Assembly: GCF_900114915.1 (NCBI RefSeq)
Contig: NZ_FOUS01000003.1
Coordinates: forward strand, 434,001 to 498,000
Direction of reading: 5' to 3'
Source of the DNA: Bradyrhizobium sp. Rc3b
GTDB lineage: Bacteria; Pseudomonadota; Alphaproteobacteria; Rhizobiales; Xanthobacteraceae
DNA length: 64,000 bases
A program made the translations under genes and the position numbers. The notes below the pieces were generated by a model, which saw only the letters and a program-made list of their open reading frames with translations, was not told the origin of the DNA and ran no database searches. This document shows, in pieces, positions 1 to 9,805 of the stretch. Each line of letters starts with the position of its first letter. The stretch's first letter is position 1.

Positions 1-1839
1 CTCCGTCTCGCCGTCCTTCTTCGATCCGAAAGAGATGACCGGAAGCAGGTCCTCGACTTGCGAGAATATCCTCTTTTCGATCACGTCGCGAATCTTCTCG
101 TAGGAGGTCCAGGTCGGATTTTTGCCACCGTGCTGGGCCCGCGAGCGTAACGAGAATTTGACGACCTCGTTGCGGAAGTCCTTGGGGTTGGCGATGCCCG
201 CCGGCTTCTCGATTTTGGTCAGCTCCTGGTTCAAAAGCTCGCGATCGAGCAGCTGGCCGGTGTCGGGATCCTTGAAGTCCTGGTCCTCGATCCAGGCGTC
301 GGCATAGTCGACGTAGCGGTCGAACAGATTCTGGCCGTAATCCGAGTAGGATTCGAGATAGGCCTTCTGGATTTCGTTGCCGATAAACTCGGCGTAGCGC
401 GGCGCCAGATCCGCCTTGATGAATTCGAGATAGCGCTTCTCGACTTCCTCCGGCAGCTGCTCCCGGCGGATCGACTGCTCCAGTGCGTACATCAGATGCA
501 CGGCGTCGGCGGCGACCTCCTGCGGATCGTGGTTGAAGGTCGCAGCCAGGATCTTGAAGGCGAAGCGGGTGGAGACGCCGTCCATGCCCTCGTCGACACC
601 GGCGGCGTCGCGATATTCCTGGACGCTGCGCGCCTTCGGATCGGATTCCTTCAGGCTCTCGCCGTCGTAGACCCGCATCTTGCCGAACAGGGTGGAGTTC
701 TCGTGCTTGCGCAGGCGCGACATCACCGAGAACCGCGCCAGCGTCTCCAGCGTCGAAGGCGCGCAAGGCGCCGACGCGAGCTCGGAGCCCTGGATCAGCT
801 TCTCGTAGATCTTCTGCTCCTCGGTGACGCGCAGGCAGTAAGGCACCTTGATCACGCAGATGCGGTCGATGAAGGCTTCGTTGTTCTTGTTGGCCTTGAA
901 GCTCGCCCACTCGGCCTCGTTGGAGTGCGCGAGGATGACGCCGGTGAACGGGATCGCGCCGATGTTCTCGGTGCCGATATAGTTGCCCTCCTGCGTCGCG
1001 GTCAGCAGCGGGTGCAGCATCTTGATCGGCGCCTTGAACATCTCGACGAACTCGAGCACGCCCTGGTTGGCGCGGTTGAGGCCGCCGGAATAGCTGTAGG
1101 CGTCGGGATCGTTCTGTGCGTAGGTCTCGAGCTTGCGGATATCGACCTTGCCGACCAGCGAGGAGATGTCCTGGTTGTTCTCGTCACCGGGCTCGGTCTT
1201 GGAGATCGCAATCTGGCGCAGCCGCGACGGCTGGATTTTTGCGACACGAAACTGGGAGATATCGCCGCCGAAGGCTTCCAGCCGCTTGTAGCACCACGGG
1301 CTCATCAGGCCGGTGAGACGACGGCGCGGAATGCCGTATTTCTCTTCCAGCATCGGCCCGAGATGATCGGGATCGAACAGGCTGAGCGGGCTCTCGAACA
1401 CCGGCGAGAGCTCGTCGCCGGCCTTGAGCACGTAGATCGGATGCACTTCCATCAGCGACTTCAACCGCTCGGCGAGCGAGGATTTGCCGCCGCCGACCGG
1501 CCCGAGCAGATAGAGGATCTGCTTGCGCTCCTCCAGGCCCTGCGCCGCATGGCGGAAGAAACCAACGATGCGCTCGATGGTTTCTTCCATGCCGTAGAAG
1601 CCGGCGAAGGCCGGATAGGTGCGGATCGTGCGGTTCAAAAAAATACGGCCAAGGCGTGGGTCCTTGGCCGTGTCAATCGTCTGGGGCTCGCCGATCGCCG
1701 CTAGTAGTCGTTCGGCCGCGTTCGCGTATTTCATGGGATCGCTTCGACACGATTCCAGATATTCCGCCATCGACATGTCGTGCTGGCTTCTCGCCTCGAA
1801 CGACCGAGCGAAAGCGTTGAATAGAGAATCGTTGTACAT
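1..1839 (-). CDS. prkA: PrkA family serine protein kinase (partial, C-terminus off window)
   Basis: The first 613 codons are visible; the frame is open through base 1, and the family is usually about 640-650 residues, so only the last few dozen are missing. The N-terminal AAA+ part has a P-loop (GPVGGGKSS) near residue 112, followed by the long conserved PrkA core (SPWCYKRLEAFGGD, NNQDISSLVGKV, GLNRANQGVLEFVEMFKAP) and a C-terminal kinase-like region. The start ATG lies 4 bases after a GAGAGG ribosome site and an EcfG-type promoter lies 35 bases upstream of it. PrkA (YeaG in E. coli) is a cytoplasmic kinase tied to nutrient stress and stationary phase and is normally followed by a DUF444 gene and spoVR; those would lie off the left edge. 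Family assignment is firm; the substrate is unknown. Confidence 0.95.
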   Translation of the reverse strand, partial: MYNDSLFNAFARSFEARSQHDMSMAEYLESCRSDPMKYANAAERLLAAIGEPQTIDTAKDPRLGRIFLNRTIRTYPAFAGFYGMEETIERIVGFFRHAAQGLEERKQILYLLGPVGGGKSSLAERLKSLMEVHPIYVLKAGDELSPVFESPLSLFDPDHLGPMLEEKYGIPRRRLTGLMSPWCYKRLEAFGGDISQFRVAKIQPSRLRQIAISKTEPGDENNQDISSLVGKVDIRKLETYAQNDPDAYSYSGGLNRANQGVLEFVEMFKAPIKMLHPLLTATQEGNYIGTENIGAIPFTGVILAHSNEAEWASFKANKNNEAFIDRICVIKVPYCLRVTEEQKIYEKLIQGSELASAPCAPSTLETLARFSVMSRLRKHENSTLFGKMRVYDGESLKESDPKARSVQEYRDAAGVDEGMDGVSTRFAFKILAATFNHDPQEVAADAVHLMYALEQSIRREQLPEEVEKRYLEFIKADLAPRYAEFIGNEIQKAYLESYSDYGQNLFDRYVDYADAWIEDQDFKDPDTGQLLDRELLNQELTKIEKPAGIANPKDFRNEVVKFSLRSRAQHGGKNPTWTSYEKIRDVIEKRIFSQVEDLLPVISFGSKKDGETE

Positions 1840-2136
1840 GATCCCTCTCCGCGTGAGTTCCGCTACAAGCTGAAACGAAAGCAGTTACCGGACCGTTCCT
1901 CAGGCCGTTTCGAATCAGCGTGAGCACATGACGATCATTGGACACCCGGGTGCCGACACCACGCAACGCACAACGTAGGCACTCGTTGAGTTACGAACAG
2001 GCACCTGCCCGTATTTTGTGCGAATCTCTGTCTATATTGGCTCATTTCCAGAAAATGTCACTCAGTCGCAACATCCGGGCGTTACCGGGGATGAGTCCAT
2101 CCGGCGTTGCAGCATAGCGATCTGCGAGCGGCGATC
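1840..2136. other. Intergenic region upstream of prkA
   Basis: About 300 bases without a supportable gene. It holds the prkA promoter at its left end. The rest is somewhat more AT-rich than the coding neighbours and shows no clear terminator, repeat or RNA gene. The membrane-protein gene on the right ends into it. Confidence 0.5.
1874..1899 (-). promoter_or_regulatory. EcfG-type general stress promoter of prkA
   Basis: On the minus strand GGAAC (1899-1895) and CGTT (1877-1874) are separated by 17 bases. This matches the GGAAC-N16/17-CGTT consensus I recall for the EcfG general stress sigma factor of Bradyrhizobium. The -10 element ends 35 bases before the prkA start, a sensible distance. The match is seen directly; the sigma factor is inferred. 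Confidence 0.7.
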
Positions 2137-2781
2137 TTATGACGCTTGTACGGCGAAGCCTTGAGCGCCGCCTTGGTTTCCACCTTGGGTGCCGCGTTCA
2201 TCTTCCTGCTGCAATGCGGCGCGCGGAGTGCTGGCAGCGTGACAGTCGCGGCAAGCGCGCAGCAATGTATCAAAATCGGTCGCCAGGCCGTCCGACAGGA
2301 TGACGATACGATCGTTTCGCACGCAACGGGCCAAATCGCGGATGCCGCAGAGCTGCTGCTGCAAGGCCGGCGTCGGCGTCAGCACGATCATCTTGTGGCC
2401 GCGGCTTTCCTCAGCCGAAATCTCTGCAATCGAATCCCACGGCAGAAATTCATTGCCGATGCGGAGATCGCGGATGCCGTAGGGGGTGACGACCACCACC
2501 GCCCCCCGTTCGGCGGGCAGCATCCAGATCAGCCAACAGGTCACCAGGCCGAACAGCGCGACGCCGGCATAGCCGAGCGTCGTGTCGTAGTCGCCCAAAC
2601 CGTCCCACAAGTCGAAGGCGAGGCTGGCGCTGAGCAGGGTCATCGCAAAGCCAGCCGCGACCAGCAGCCGCAACCGCGTCGCGCATCGCCTGATTTCGAG
2701 ATCGCGGGATGCGTCGATGGTCATGGCAGATTGCTGGCTGTCGGCAACACCAAACGCCAGACCTTGAGGATGGGCGTGCAT
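2137..2781 (-). CDS. Small membrane protein with PH-like C-terminal domain, unknown function
   Basis: A 214-residue protein with two predicted membrane helices (about residues 38-58 and 69-88), a short hairpin loop between them, and a cytosolic domain that begins with a stretch of beta strands (VVVTPYGIRDLRI, FLPWDSIAEISAEES). The pattern of 'identity strand - W-x-x-I' resembles bacterial PH-like membrane proteins of the STM3941/YdbS type, but I cannot name it. The tail is rich in Gln and Gly. I chose the ATG at 2781 because GGGGAAG sits 3 bases upstream; an internal ATG at 2724 has no ribosome site. Reads away from the divergent tal-pgi operon. No function assigned. Confidence 0.6.
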   Translation of the reverse strand: MHAHPQGLAFGVADSQQSAMTIDASRDLEIRRCATRLRLLVAAGFAMTLLSASLAFDLWDGLGDYDTTLGYAGVALFGLVTCWLIWMLPAERGAVVVVTPYGIRDLRIGNEFLPWDSIAEISAEESRGHKMIVLTPTPALQQQLCGIRDLARCVRNDRIVILSDGLATDFDTLLRACRDCHAASTPRAALQQEDERGTQGGNQGGAQGFAVQAS

Positions 2782-3105
2782 GCTCTTCCCCAGCATGGCC
2801 ATTCGCGGCCGAACCACGATGCACCAGACGGACCGGAATCCGCTGATGGCACTCCACGCAGCCACTGGCTGACGACGAAGCGGCCGGCGTTACGCAACGA
2901 GACCCGGCCGAACCTTCGGCCAACGACTTTTTACGCAACAACCGCTACTCCCGCCCGGATCGCCATGATCGCGACGGAGTTACACTGGAGGTATGACGCC
3001 TGTACCCTTGATTGGTTCCCTCCCGGGTGCATGTAAGCTAGAGGATAGCGCGTCAGGACCGGCGCGGAAACCCCTCGCCCGCAGGCTTGGAGATAAATAA
3101 GCATC
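2782..3105. promoter_or_regulatory. Divergent intergenic region between membrane protein and tal-pgi operon
   Basis: This 324-base stretch holds no gene. Two weak promoter candidates are visible. On the plus strand TTGATT (3008-3013) and ATGTAA (3031-3036) are 17 bases apart, about 70 bases before the tal-pgi ATG. On the minus strand GGAAC (3019-3015) is followed after 16 bases by CGTC (2998-2995), one mismatch from the EcfG consensus, but it would give a leader of over 200 bases to the membrane-protein gene. Neither is strong. Confidence 0.3.
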
Positions 3106-5955
3106 ATGAATCCCGTCAAAGAACTGGAAAAGCACGGACAAGCCGTCTGGCTGGACTTCCTGGCCCGCGGCTTCATCGCCAAGGGCGACCTGAAGCGGCT
3201 GATCGAGACCGATGGCGTCAAGGGCGTCACCTCCAACCCCTCGATCTTCGAGAAGGCGATCGGCAGCTCGGACGAGTATGACGCCCCGATCGGCAAGGCG
3301 CTGAAGCGCGGCGACCGGACCGTGGCCGACCTGTTCGAGGCCGTCGCGATCGAGGACATCCAGAATGCAGCCGACGTGCTGCGCCCGGTCTATGACCGCC
3401 TCGAGGGCGGCGACGGCTATGTCAGCCTGGAGGTCTCGCCCTATCTCGCCATGGACACATCAGGCACGGTCGCTGAGGCTCGCCGGCTCTGGAAGGATGT
3501 TGGTCGCAAGAACCTGATGGTGAAGGTGCCGGCGACGCCGGAAGGCCTGCCGGCGATCGAGCAGCTGATCGGAGACGGCATCAGCATCAACATCACGCTG
3601 CTGTTCTCCAAGGCGGTCTACCTCCAGGTGGCCGAAGCCTACATCGCCGGCCTCGAAAAATACGTCGCAGGCGGCGGCGACCCCTCGCATGTCGCGAGCG
3701 TGGCCAGCTTCTTCGTCAGCCGTATCGACAGCGTGGTCGACAAGCAGCTCGACGACAAGATCGCCCGCGCCAACGATCCGTCCGAGAAGGAGCGGCTCGC
3801 CGCGCTCAAGGGCAAGATCGCGATCGCCAACGCCAAGGTCGCCTACCAGGACTACAAGCGCCTGTTCTCGGGTCCCCGCTGGGACAAGCTCGCCGCCAAG
3901 GGCGCCAAGCCGCAGCGGATGCTGTGGGCCTCGACCGGCACCAAGAACAAGGATTACAGCGACGTCCTCTATGTCGAGGAGCTGATCGGTCCAGACACCA
4001 TCAACACCGTGCCGCCGGCAACGCTGGATGCGTTCCGCGACCACGGCAAGCCGCGCGACAGCCTGGAAGAGAACGTCGAGGACGCCTACCGCGTGCTGGA
4101 AGAGCTGGAGCGCTCCGGCGTCTCGCTGGACGCCATCACCGAGGAGCTCGTCAAGGACGGCGTCAAGCTGTTCGCGGACGCCGCCGACAAGCTCTACGGC
4201 GCCGTCGCCCACAAGCGCGCCACGGTGCTTGGGCCCGCGCTGGACCGCCAGTCTCTCTCGCTCGGCGACGGGCTCGACAAGGCCGTAACCAAGAGCACGG
4301 AGGAATGGCGGGCGTCCGCGAAAATCCGCAGGCTGTGGCAGCGCGACAAGTCGGTCTGGACCGGCACGGACGAGGACAAATGGCTCGGCTGGCTCGACAG
4401 CGCCGCCAAGGCCGACGTCGCCGATTACGAGGACTACGCCGGCCGCGTGAAGGGGCAGAAGTTCTCCGACGCCGTCGTGCTCGGCATGGGCGGATCGAGC
4501 CTCGGGCCGGAGGTGCTGGCCGAGACTTTCGGGAAAAAGCCCGGCTTCCCGAAGCTGCATGTGCTGGATTCCACCGATCCGGCGCAGGTGCGGGCGATGG
4601 AGGCCCGGATCGACATCTCCAACACCGTGTTCATCGTCTCCAGCAAGTCCGGCGGCACCACCGAGCCGAACGCGATGAAGGACTATTTCCATGAGCGCGT
4701 TGCGCAAGCACTCGGCCCGAAGGCGAAGACCGGCTTCCGCTTCATCGCGGTGACCGATCCCGGCTCATCGCTGGAGAAGGCCGCCAAGAAGCTGAACTAC
4801 GCCCGCATCTTCCATGGCGAGCCCTCGATCGGCGGGCGCTATTCCGTGCTGTCGCCATTCGGCCTCGTGCCGGCGGCGACCGCCGGCATCGACGTCAAGA
4901 CCTTCGTCAAGCATGCGCTGGCCATGGCGCGCTCCTGCGGACCGGACGTGCCGCCGAGCGAAAACCCGGGCGTGCAGCTTGGCCTTGCCATCGGCCTCGC
5001 CGGCCTCGAAGGCCGCGATAAGGTGACGATCCTGTCGTCGAAGAAGATCGCCGATTTCGGCGCCTGGGCCGAGCAGCTCATCGCGGAATCGACCGGCAAG
5101 GAAGGCAAGGGCCTGATCCCGATCGAGGGCGAGCCGCTGGGCGATCCTTCCGTCTACGGCAACGATCGGTTCTTCATCGACATCCGCGTCGAGGGCGAAG
5201 CGGATGCCGCCCATGACTCCAAGCTTGCCGCGATCGAAGCGGCCGGCCACCCCGTCGTGCGCATCGTGATGAAGTCGATCGACCATCTCGGCCAGGAGTT
5301 CTTCCGCTTCGAGATGGCGACCGCTGTGGCGGGCTCGATCCTCGGCATCAACCCGTTCGACCAGCCGGACGTAGAAGCCGCCAAGATCAAGACCCGCGAG
5401 CTCACGGCGTCGTTCGAGAAGACCGGCGCCTTGCCGGAAGAGCAGCCGGTGGTCAGCACCGATGAGGCCGATCTCTACACCGACGAGGCCAACGCCACCG
5501 CGCTGCGCGCCGCCGGCGCCAACGGCGACCTCGCCTCGTGGCTCAAGGCGCATCTGTCGCGCTCCGGCGACGGCGATTACGTCGCCCTGCTCGGCTACAT
5601 CGCCCGGGACAAGGTGACCATCGACGCGCTTCAGGCCATGCGGCTAGAGGTCCGCGAGAAGCGGCAGGTCGCGACCTGCGCCGAGTTCGGACCGCGCTTC
5701 CTGCACTCCACCGGGCAGGCCTACAAGGGCGGGCCCGACAGCGGCGTGTTCCTCCAGATTACCGCCGATGATGCCAAGGACCTGGCGGTGCCGGGCCAGA
5801 AGGCCAGCTTCGGCGTGATCAAGGCGGCGCAGGCACGCGGCGATTTCGACGTGCTCACCGAACGCGGCCGGCGCGCGCTACGCGTGCACCTCAAGGGCGG
5901 ACTCAAGAAGGGTCTCGCGGCACTCAATGCGGCACTCAACGACGCGCTGAACTAA
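3106..5955 (+). CDS. tal-pgi: Bifunctional transaldolase / glucose-6-phosphate isomerase
   Basis: A 949-residue natural fusion. Residues 1 to about 370 are a transaldolase: [10 protein letters not shown] near residue 41 and the Schiff-base lysine K140 in [11 protein letters not shown]. Residues about 400-940 are phosphoglucose isomerase: [11 protein letters not shown] and the sugar-phosphate loop [10 protein letters not shown]. It interconverts sedoheptulose-7-P plus glyceraldehyde-3-P with erythrose-4-P plus fructose-6-P, and glucose-6-P with fructose-6-P, in the cytosol. It heads a co-directional operon with gnd (13 bases downstream), zwf, pgl and gntK, so the pentose phosphate shunt and glucose-6-P supply are made together. 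The start ATG has GGAG 13 bases upstream. Fusions of this type are known in several bacteria, including rhizobia. Confidence 0.96.
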   Translation: MNPVKELEKHGQAVWLDFLARGFIAKGDLKRLIETDGVKGVTSNPSIFEKAIGSSDEYDAPIGKALKRGDRTVADLFEAVAIEDIQNAADVLRPVYDRLEGGDGYVSLEVSPYLAMDTSGTVAEARRLWKDVGRKNLMVKVPATPEGLPAIEQLIGDGISINITLLFSKAVYLQVAEAYIAGLEKYVAGGGDPSHVASVASFFVSRIDSVVDKQLDDKIARANDPSEKERLAALKGKIAIANAKVAYQDYKRLFSGPRWDKLAAKGAKPQRMLWASTGTKNKDYSDVLYVEELIGPDTINTVPPATLDAFRDHGKPRDSLEENVEDAYRVLEELERSGVSLDAITEELVKDGVKLFADAADKLYGAVAHKRATVLGPALDRQSLSLGDGLDKAVTKSTEEWRASAKIRRLWQRDKSVWTGTDEDKWLGWLDSAAKADVADYEDYAGRVKGQKFSDAVVLGMGGSSLGPEVLAETFGKKPGFPKLHVLDSTDPAQVRAMEARIDISNTVFIVSSKSGGTTEPNAMKDYFHERVAQALGPKAKTGFRFIAVTDPGSSLEKAAKKLNYARIFHGEPSIGGRYSVLSPFGLVPAATAGIDVKTFVKHALAMARSCGPDVPPSENPGVQLGLAIGLAGLEGRDKVTILSSKKIADFGAWAEQLIAESTGKEGKGLIPIEGEPLGDPSVYGNDRFFIDIRVEGEADAAHDSKLAAIEAAGHPVVRIVMKSIDHLGQEFFRFEMATAVAGSILGINPFDQPDVEAAKIKTRELTASFEKTGALPEEQPVVSTDEADLYTDEANATALRAAGANGDLASWLKAHLSRSGDGDYVALLGYIARDKVTIDALQAMRLEVREKRQVATCAEFGPRFLHSTGQAYKGGPDSGVFLQITADDAKDLAVPGQKASFGVIKAAQARGDFDVLTERGRRALRVHLKGGLKKGLAALNAALNDALN

Positions 5956-5968
5956 GGGAATATCGCAG

Positions 5969-6967
5969 ATGCAACTCGGCATGATCGGCCTCGGCCGAAT
6001 GGGCGGCAACATCGTTCGCCGCCTGATGCGCCAGGGACACTCGACCGTGGTCTATGACAAGGACGCCAAGGCCGTAGCTAGCCTTGCCGCGGACGGTGCG
6101 GTCGGCTCCTCGACGCTCGAAGACTTCATCTCGAAGCTTGAGCGGCCGCGCACGGCCTGGGTGATGCTGCCTGCGGGGCACATCACCCAGACCACGATCG
6201 ACACCATCGCGGGCGTGATGCAGCCAGGCGACGTCATCATCGATGGCGGCAACACCTTCTGGCAGGACGATGTCCGCCGCGGCAAGGCGCTGAAGGAACG
6301 CGGCATCCACTATGTCGACGTCGGCACATCGGGCGGTGTCTGGGGCCTCGACCGCGGCTATTGCATGATGATCGGCGGCGAGAAGCAGGTGGTCGACCGG
6401 CTCGATCCGATCTTCGCCGCGCTGGCGCCCGGCGCCGGCGACATTCCACGCACGGAAGGACGCGAGGGCCGCGATCCCCGCATCGAGCAGGGTTACATCC
6501 ATGCCGGCCCGGTCGGCGCCGGCCACTTCGTCAAGATGATCCACAACGGCATCGAATACGGCCTGATGCAGGCCTATGCCGAAGGTTTCGACATCCTCAA
6601 GAACGCCAACATCGCGGCTCTCCCGGCAGATCACCGCTACGATTTCGATCTCGCCGACATCGCCGAAGTGTGGCGGCGCGGCAGCGTGATCCCGTCCTGG
6701 CTGCTCGATCTCACCTCGACGGCGCTCGCCGACAGCCCGCAGCTGGCGGAATATTCCGGCTTCGTCGAAGATTCCGGCGAAGGACGCTGGACCGTGAACG
6801 CGGCGATCGACGAGGCCGTGCCGGCCGAAGTTTTGACCGCGGCGCTCTACACACGTTTCCGTTCCCGCCAGGAACACACCTTCGCCGAAAAAATTCTCTC
6901 CGCGATGCGCGCAGGTTTTGGCGGTCACAAGGAGCCGAAGCAGCCGGGCGCCGCGAAGCCCAAATAA
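5969..6967 (+). CDS. gnd: 6-phosphogluconate dehydrogenase (decarboxylating), short GntZ/YqeC-type
   Basis: A 332-residue enzyme that oxidises and decarboxylates 6-phosphogluconate to ribulose-5-phosphate. The Rossmann motif [10 protein letters not shown] begins at residue 7; [10 protein letters not shown] and [19 protein letters not shown] give the substrate-binding and catalytic (Lys, Asn) signatures. The length fits the short, often NAD-preferring GntZ/YqeC group rather than the roughly 470-residue enteric form. Second gene of the tal-pgi operon and 38 bases before zwf. The cofactor preference is inferred from the subgroup, not shown. Confidence 0.93.
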   Translation: MQLGMIGLGRMGGNIVRRLMRQGHSTVVYDKDAKAVASLAADGAVGSSTLEDFISKLERPRTAWVMLPAGHITQTTIDTIAGVMQPGDVIIDGGNTFWQDDVRRGKALKERGIHYVDVGTSGGVWGLDRGYCMMIGGEKQVVDRLDPIFAALAPGAGDIPRTEGREGRDPRIEQGYIHAGPVGAGHFVKMIHNGIEYGLMQAYAEGFDILKNANIAALPADHRYDFDLADIAEVWRRGSVIPSWLLDLTSTALADSPQLAEYSGFVEDSGEGRWTVNAAIDEAVPAEVLTAALYTRFRSRQEHTFAEKILSAMRAGFGGHKEPKQPGAAKPK

Positions 6968-7005
6968 GAGCTCAGTAAGCGTAACTAAGCGAAGGCCGAC
7001 AATTC

Positions 7006-8517
7006 GTGACAAAAGACCCGCAAGTAAAGCGCAAGCCGGAAAATTGCGCCTTCGTCATCTTTGGCGTGACCGGCGACCTCACTCATCGGCTGGTGATGCC
7101 GTCGCTCTACAATCTGGCGGCCGAGCATCTGTTGCCGGAAAAGTTCTGCGTCGTCGGCGTGGCCCGCAGGGGGCAGTCGGATGACGAACTGCGCAACAGC
7201 CTGTTGAAGGGACTGCGCCAGTTCGCGACCCGTCCCGTGGACGACGACATCGCAAAGAAGCTGCTGGAATGCGTGACCTTCGTCGAGGCCGATCCGAAGG
7301 ACCCGCCGTCGTTCGATCGCCTGCGCGAGCACCTGGATTCGCTGGAATGCGCGCAGGATACTGGCGGCAACCGGCTGTTCTATCTGGCAACGCCGCCCAC
7401 TGCGTTCGCACCGACGGCGCGCGAGCTCGGCCGCACCGGCATGATGAAGGAGAACGGCGCCTGGCGGCGGCTCGTGATCGAAAAGCCGTTCGGGACCGAC
7501 CTCGCCTCGGCCAAGGCGCTGAACGCCGAGTTGCTGAAGATCATGGACGAGCACCAGATCTACCGGATCGATCATTATCTCGGCAAGGAGACCGTGCAGA
7601 ACATCCTGGTGCTGCGCTTTGCCAACGGCATGTTCGAGCCGATCTGGAATCGCAACCACATCGATCACATCCAGATCACCGTGGAAGAGAAGCTCGGCGT
7701 CGGCCATCGCGGCGGCTTCTACGATGCCACCGGCGCGCTGCGCGACATGGTGCCGAACCACCTGTTCCAACTGATGTCGCTGGTGGCGATGGAGCCGCCG
7801 GCGCGCTTCGACGCCCATTCCGTGCGCTCCGAGAAGGCCGAGGTGCTCACGTCGATCCAGCAGCCGAGCCGCGAGGATGCGCTGCAAAACTCGGTCCGCG
7901 CGCAATATCTCGCGGGCCGCGTCGGCGACGACGATATCCCGGACTACCACAAGACCCAGGACGTCAAGCCCGGCAGCAGCACCGAAACCTTTGTTGCGCT
8001 GAAACTGATGATCGACAATTGGCGCTGGGCCGGCGTGCCGTTCTATTTGCGCACCGGCAAGGCGCTGGGCCACAAGCGCACCGAAGTCGCGATCAAGTTC
8101 AAGCAGGCGCCGCTGTCGATGTTCTCAGGCACGACCGTCGATCGCCTGTCGCAGAATTTTCTCACCATCGGCATTGCGCCGACCGAGACCATCGAGCTGC
8201 AGTTCAACGCCAAGATCCCGGGGCCGAGCGTCACCATCGACGGCGTCGAGATGAAATTCCGCTACGGCGATTATTTCCGGGCCGATCCCTCGACCGGCTA
8301 CGAGACGCTGATCTACGACTGCATGATCGGCGACAACATCCTGTTCCAGCGCGCCGACGGCATCGAGGCCGGATGGCAGGCAGTGCAGCCGTTCCTGGAC
8401 GCCTGGAAAAGCGCGGGCACCAACGGCATCGAGACCTATGAAGCCGGCAGCGACGGCCCGGCCTGCGCCGACGAGCTGCTCCGGCGCGACGGACGAAGCT
8501 GGCGGAAATTTTCGTGA
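7006..8517 (+). CDS. zwf: Glucose-6-phosphate 1-dehydrogenase
   Basis: A 503-residue enzyme converting glucose-6-P to 6-phosphogluconolactone with NAD(P)+. The nucleotide-binding motif FGVTGDLTHR is near residue 20 and the active-site signature RIDHYLGKE near residue 186. Family length is normal. The start is a GTG. The stop codon overlaps the start of pgl, so the two proteins are translationally coupled and the unstable lactone is handed to the next enzyme. Confidence 0.96.
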   Translation: MTKDPQVKRKPENCAFVIFGVTGDLTHRLVMPSLYNLAAEHLLPEKFCVVGVARRGQSDDELRNSLLKGLRQFATRPVDDDIAKKLLECVTFVEADPKDPPSFDRLREHLDSLECAQDTGGNRLFYLATPPTAFAPTARELGRTGMMKENGAWRRLVIEKPFGTDLASAKALNAELLKIMDEHQIYRIDHYLGKETVQNILVLRFANGMFEPIWNRNHIDHIQITVEEKLGVGHRGGFYDATGALRDMVPNHLFQLMSLVAMEPPARFDAHSVRSEKAEVLTSIQQPSREDALQNSVRAQYLAGRVGDDDIPDYHKTQDVKPGSSTETFVALKLMIDNWRWAGVPFYLRTGKALGHKRTEVAIKFKQAPLSMFSGTTVDRLSQNFLTIGIAPTETIELQFNAKIPGPSVTIDGVEMKFRYGDYFRADPSTGYETLIYDCMIGDNILFQRADGIEAGWQAVQPFLDAWKSAGTNGIETYEAGSDGPACADELLRRDGRSWRKFS

Positions 8518-9266
8518 TGGCGGCGGCCGGACTGCCGGAGCTGATCGTCGCGGCCGACGCCGGGGCGCTGGCGCAAGCCGCGGCCGAACGGGTGATGGTG
8601 CGGATCAAGGCCAACCCCTCGCGCATCGCGATCTGCCTCACCGGCGGCTCCAGCCCGAAAAAGCTCTATCAATTGCTCGGCAGCGAGCCCTGGCGCGGCA
8701 AGATCCCGTGGGACCGCGTGCACTGGTTCATCGGCGACGAACGCTTCGTGCCTGAGAGCGATCCGCTCAACAACATGGCGGTCGCGCGCGCGGCCTTTCT
8801 CGACCGCAATGCGCCCTCCGGCCATATCCACCCGATCCCGACCACGGCTGACAATCCGGACCGAAGCGCCGAGGCCTATGCGCGCGAGCTGCAGGCCTTC
8901 TACGGTTCTGAAAATCTCGATCCGGCGCGGCCGTTGTTCGACTTGGTCCTGATGGGCGCCGGCCCCGACGGCCACACCGCCTCGCTCTTCCCGGGCTTCC
9001 CCGAAATCGAGGAGACCGAACGCTGGGTGGTCGGGGTGCCCAAGGCCAATGTCGCGCCTTTCGTGCCGCGGATCTCGCTCACTTTGCCCGCTCTGGCGTC
9101 CTGCCGCGAAATGCTGTTCGAGATTGCCGGGCATGACAAGCAGCCGATCTTGACGCGCCTCGTCAATGGCGAGACTCTGCCGGCCTTACGCGCGCGCTCG
9201 AATGGTGAGACCGTCTGGCTGGTCGACAGGGCCGCGCTTCCGGAGGGAATTCGTGGCGGGCGTTGA
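8514..9266 (+). CDS. pgl: 6-phosphogluconolactonase
   Basis: A 250-residue hydrolase that opens 6-phosphogluconolactone to 6-phosphogluconate. Visible family signatures are the N-terminal LTGGSSPKKLY, IPWDRVHWFIGDERFV and LMGAGPDGHTASLFPG. The start is either GTG at 8514, overlapping the zwf stop, or the adjacent ATG at 8517; the difference is one residue. Fourth gene of the sugar-phosphate operon. Confidence 0.95.
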   Translation: MMAAAGLPELIVAADAGALAQAAAERVMVRIKANPSRIAICLTGGSSPKKLYQLLGSEPWRGKIPWDRVHWFIGDERFVPESDPLNNMAVARAAFLDRNAPSGHIHPIPTTADNPDRSAEAYARELQAFYGSENLDPARPLFDLVLMGAGPDGHTASLFPGFPEIEETERWVVGVPKANVAPFVPRISLTLPALASCREMLFEIAGHDKQPILTRLVNGETLPALRARSNGETVWLVDRAALPEGIRGGR

Positions 9267-9783
9267 AGCACCTTGTGCATTGATCGTGATGGGCGTGTCG
9301 GGTTCGGGCAAGAGCACGGTTGCGGAAGCACTCGGCGAGCGGCTCGGTTGGCGCTTCGAGGACGGCGACGGCTTTCATCCCGCCAGCAATGTCGAGAAGA
9401 TGCGGGCCGGCCATCCCCTCACCGACGAGGACCGCTGGCCCTGGCTCAACGCCATCGCCGACGAAATCGCACAGGTTTGCGACAAGGGCGGGCATATCAT
9501 CATCGCCTGCTCGGCGCTGAAGCACACCTATCGTGACGTGCTGCTGCGTGGACGCGACGACGTCCGCTTCGTGTTCCTGAAGGGAACCAAGGAGCTGATC
9601 GCCGAACGGCTGGCGCAGCGCAAGGGGCATTTCATGCCGCCTGGGCTACTGACGAGCCAGTTCGACACGCTGGAGCCGCCGGAGGCGGGCGAGCACGTCA
9701 TCACCGTCTCGATCGACGAAACCGTCGAAGCGATCGTGGACGGCGTGGTGCGGCAGCTGAAACTGGGTACTGCGAAACGCTGA
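9253..9783 (+). CDS. gntK: Gluconokinase
   Basis: A 176-residue P-loop kinase that phosphorylates gluconate to 6-phosphogluconate, feeding the same pool as Zwf/Pgl. Walker A GVSGSGKST is at residues 14-22, followed by EDGDGFHP and the ACSALKHTYRD motif typical of GntK. I place the start at the GTG at 9253, preceded by GGAGGG, which overlaps the end of pgl by 14 bases; a longer reading from 9166 would add 29 residues that only mirror the pgl frame. The gene ends 22 bases before the HAD gene. Confidence 0.93.
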   Translation: MAGVEAPCALIVMGVSGSGKSTVAEALGERLGWRFEDGDGFHPASNVEKMRAGHPLTDEDRWPWLNAIADEIAQVCDKGGHIIIACSALKHTYRDVLLRGRDDVRFVFLKGTKELIAERLAQRKGHFMPPGLLTSQFDTLEPPEAGEHVITVSIDETVEAIVDGVVRQLKLGTAKR

Positions 9784-9805
9784 GGCAAAACCGTTAGGTC
9801 CTGTC

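Noticed and set aside
496..1704. Long open frame on the plus strand opposite prkA (about 400 codons)
   Set aside because: Antisense to a conserved enzyme, composition typical of a GC-rich shadow, no ribosome site or family similarity.
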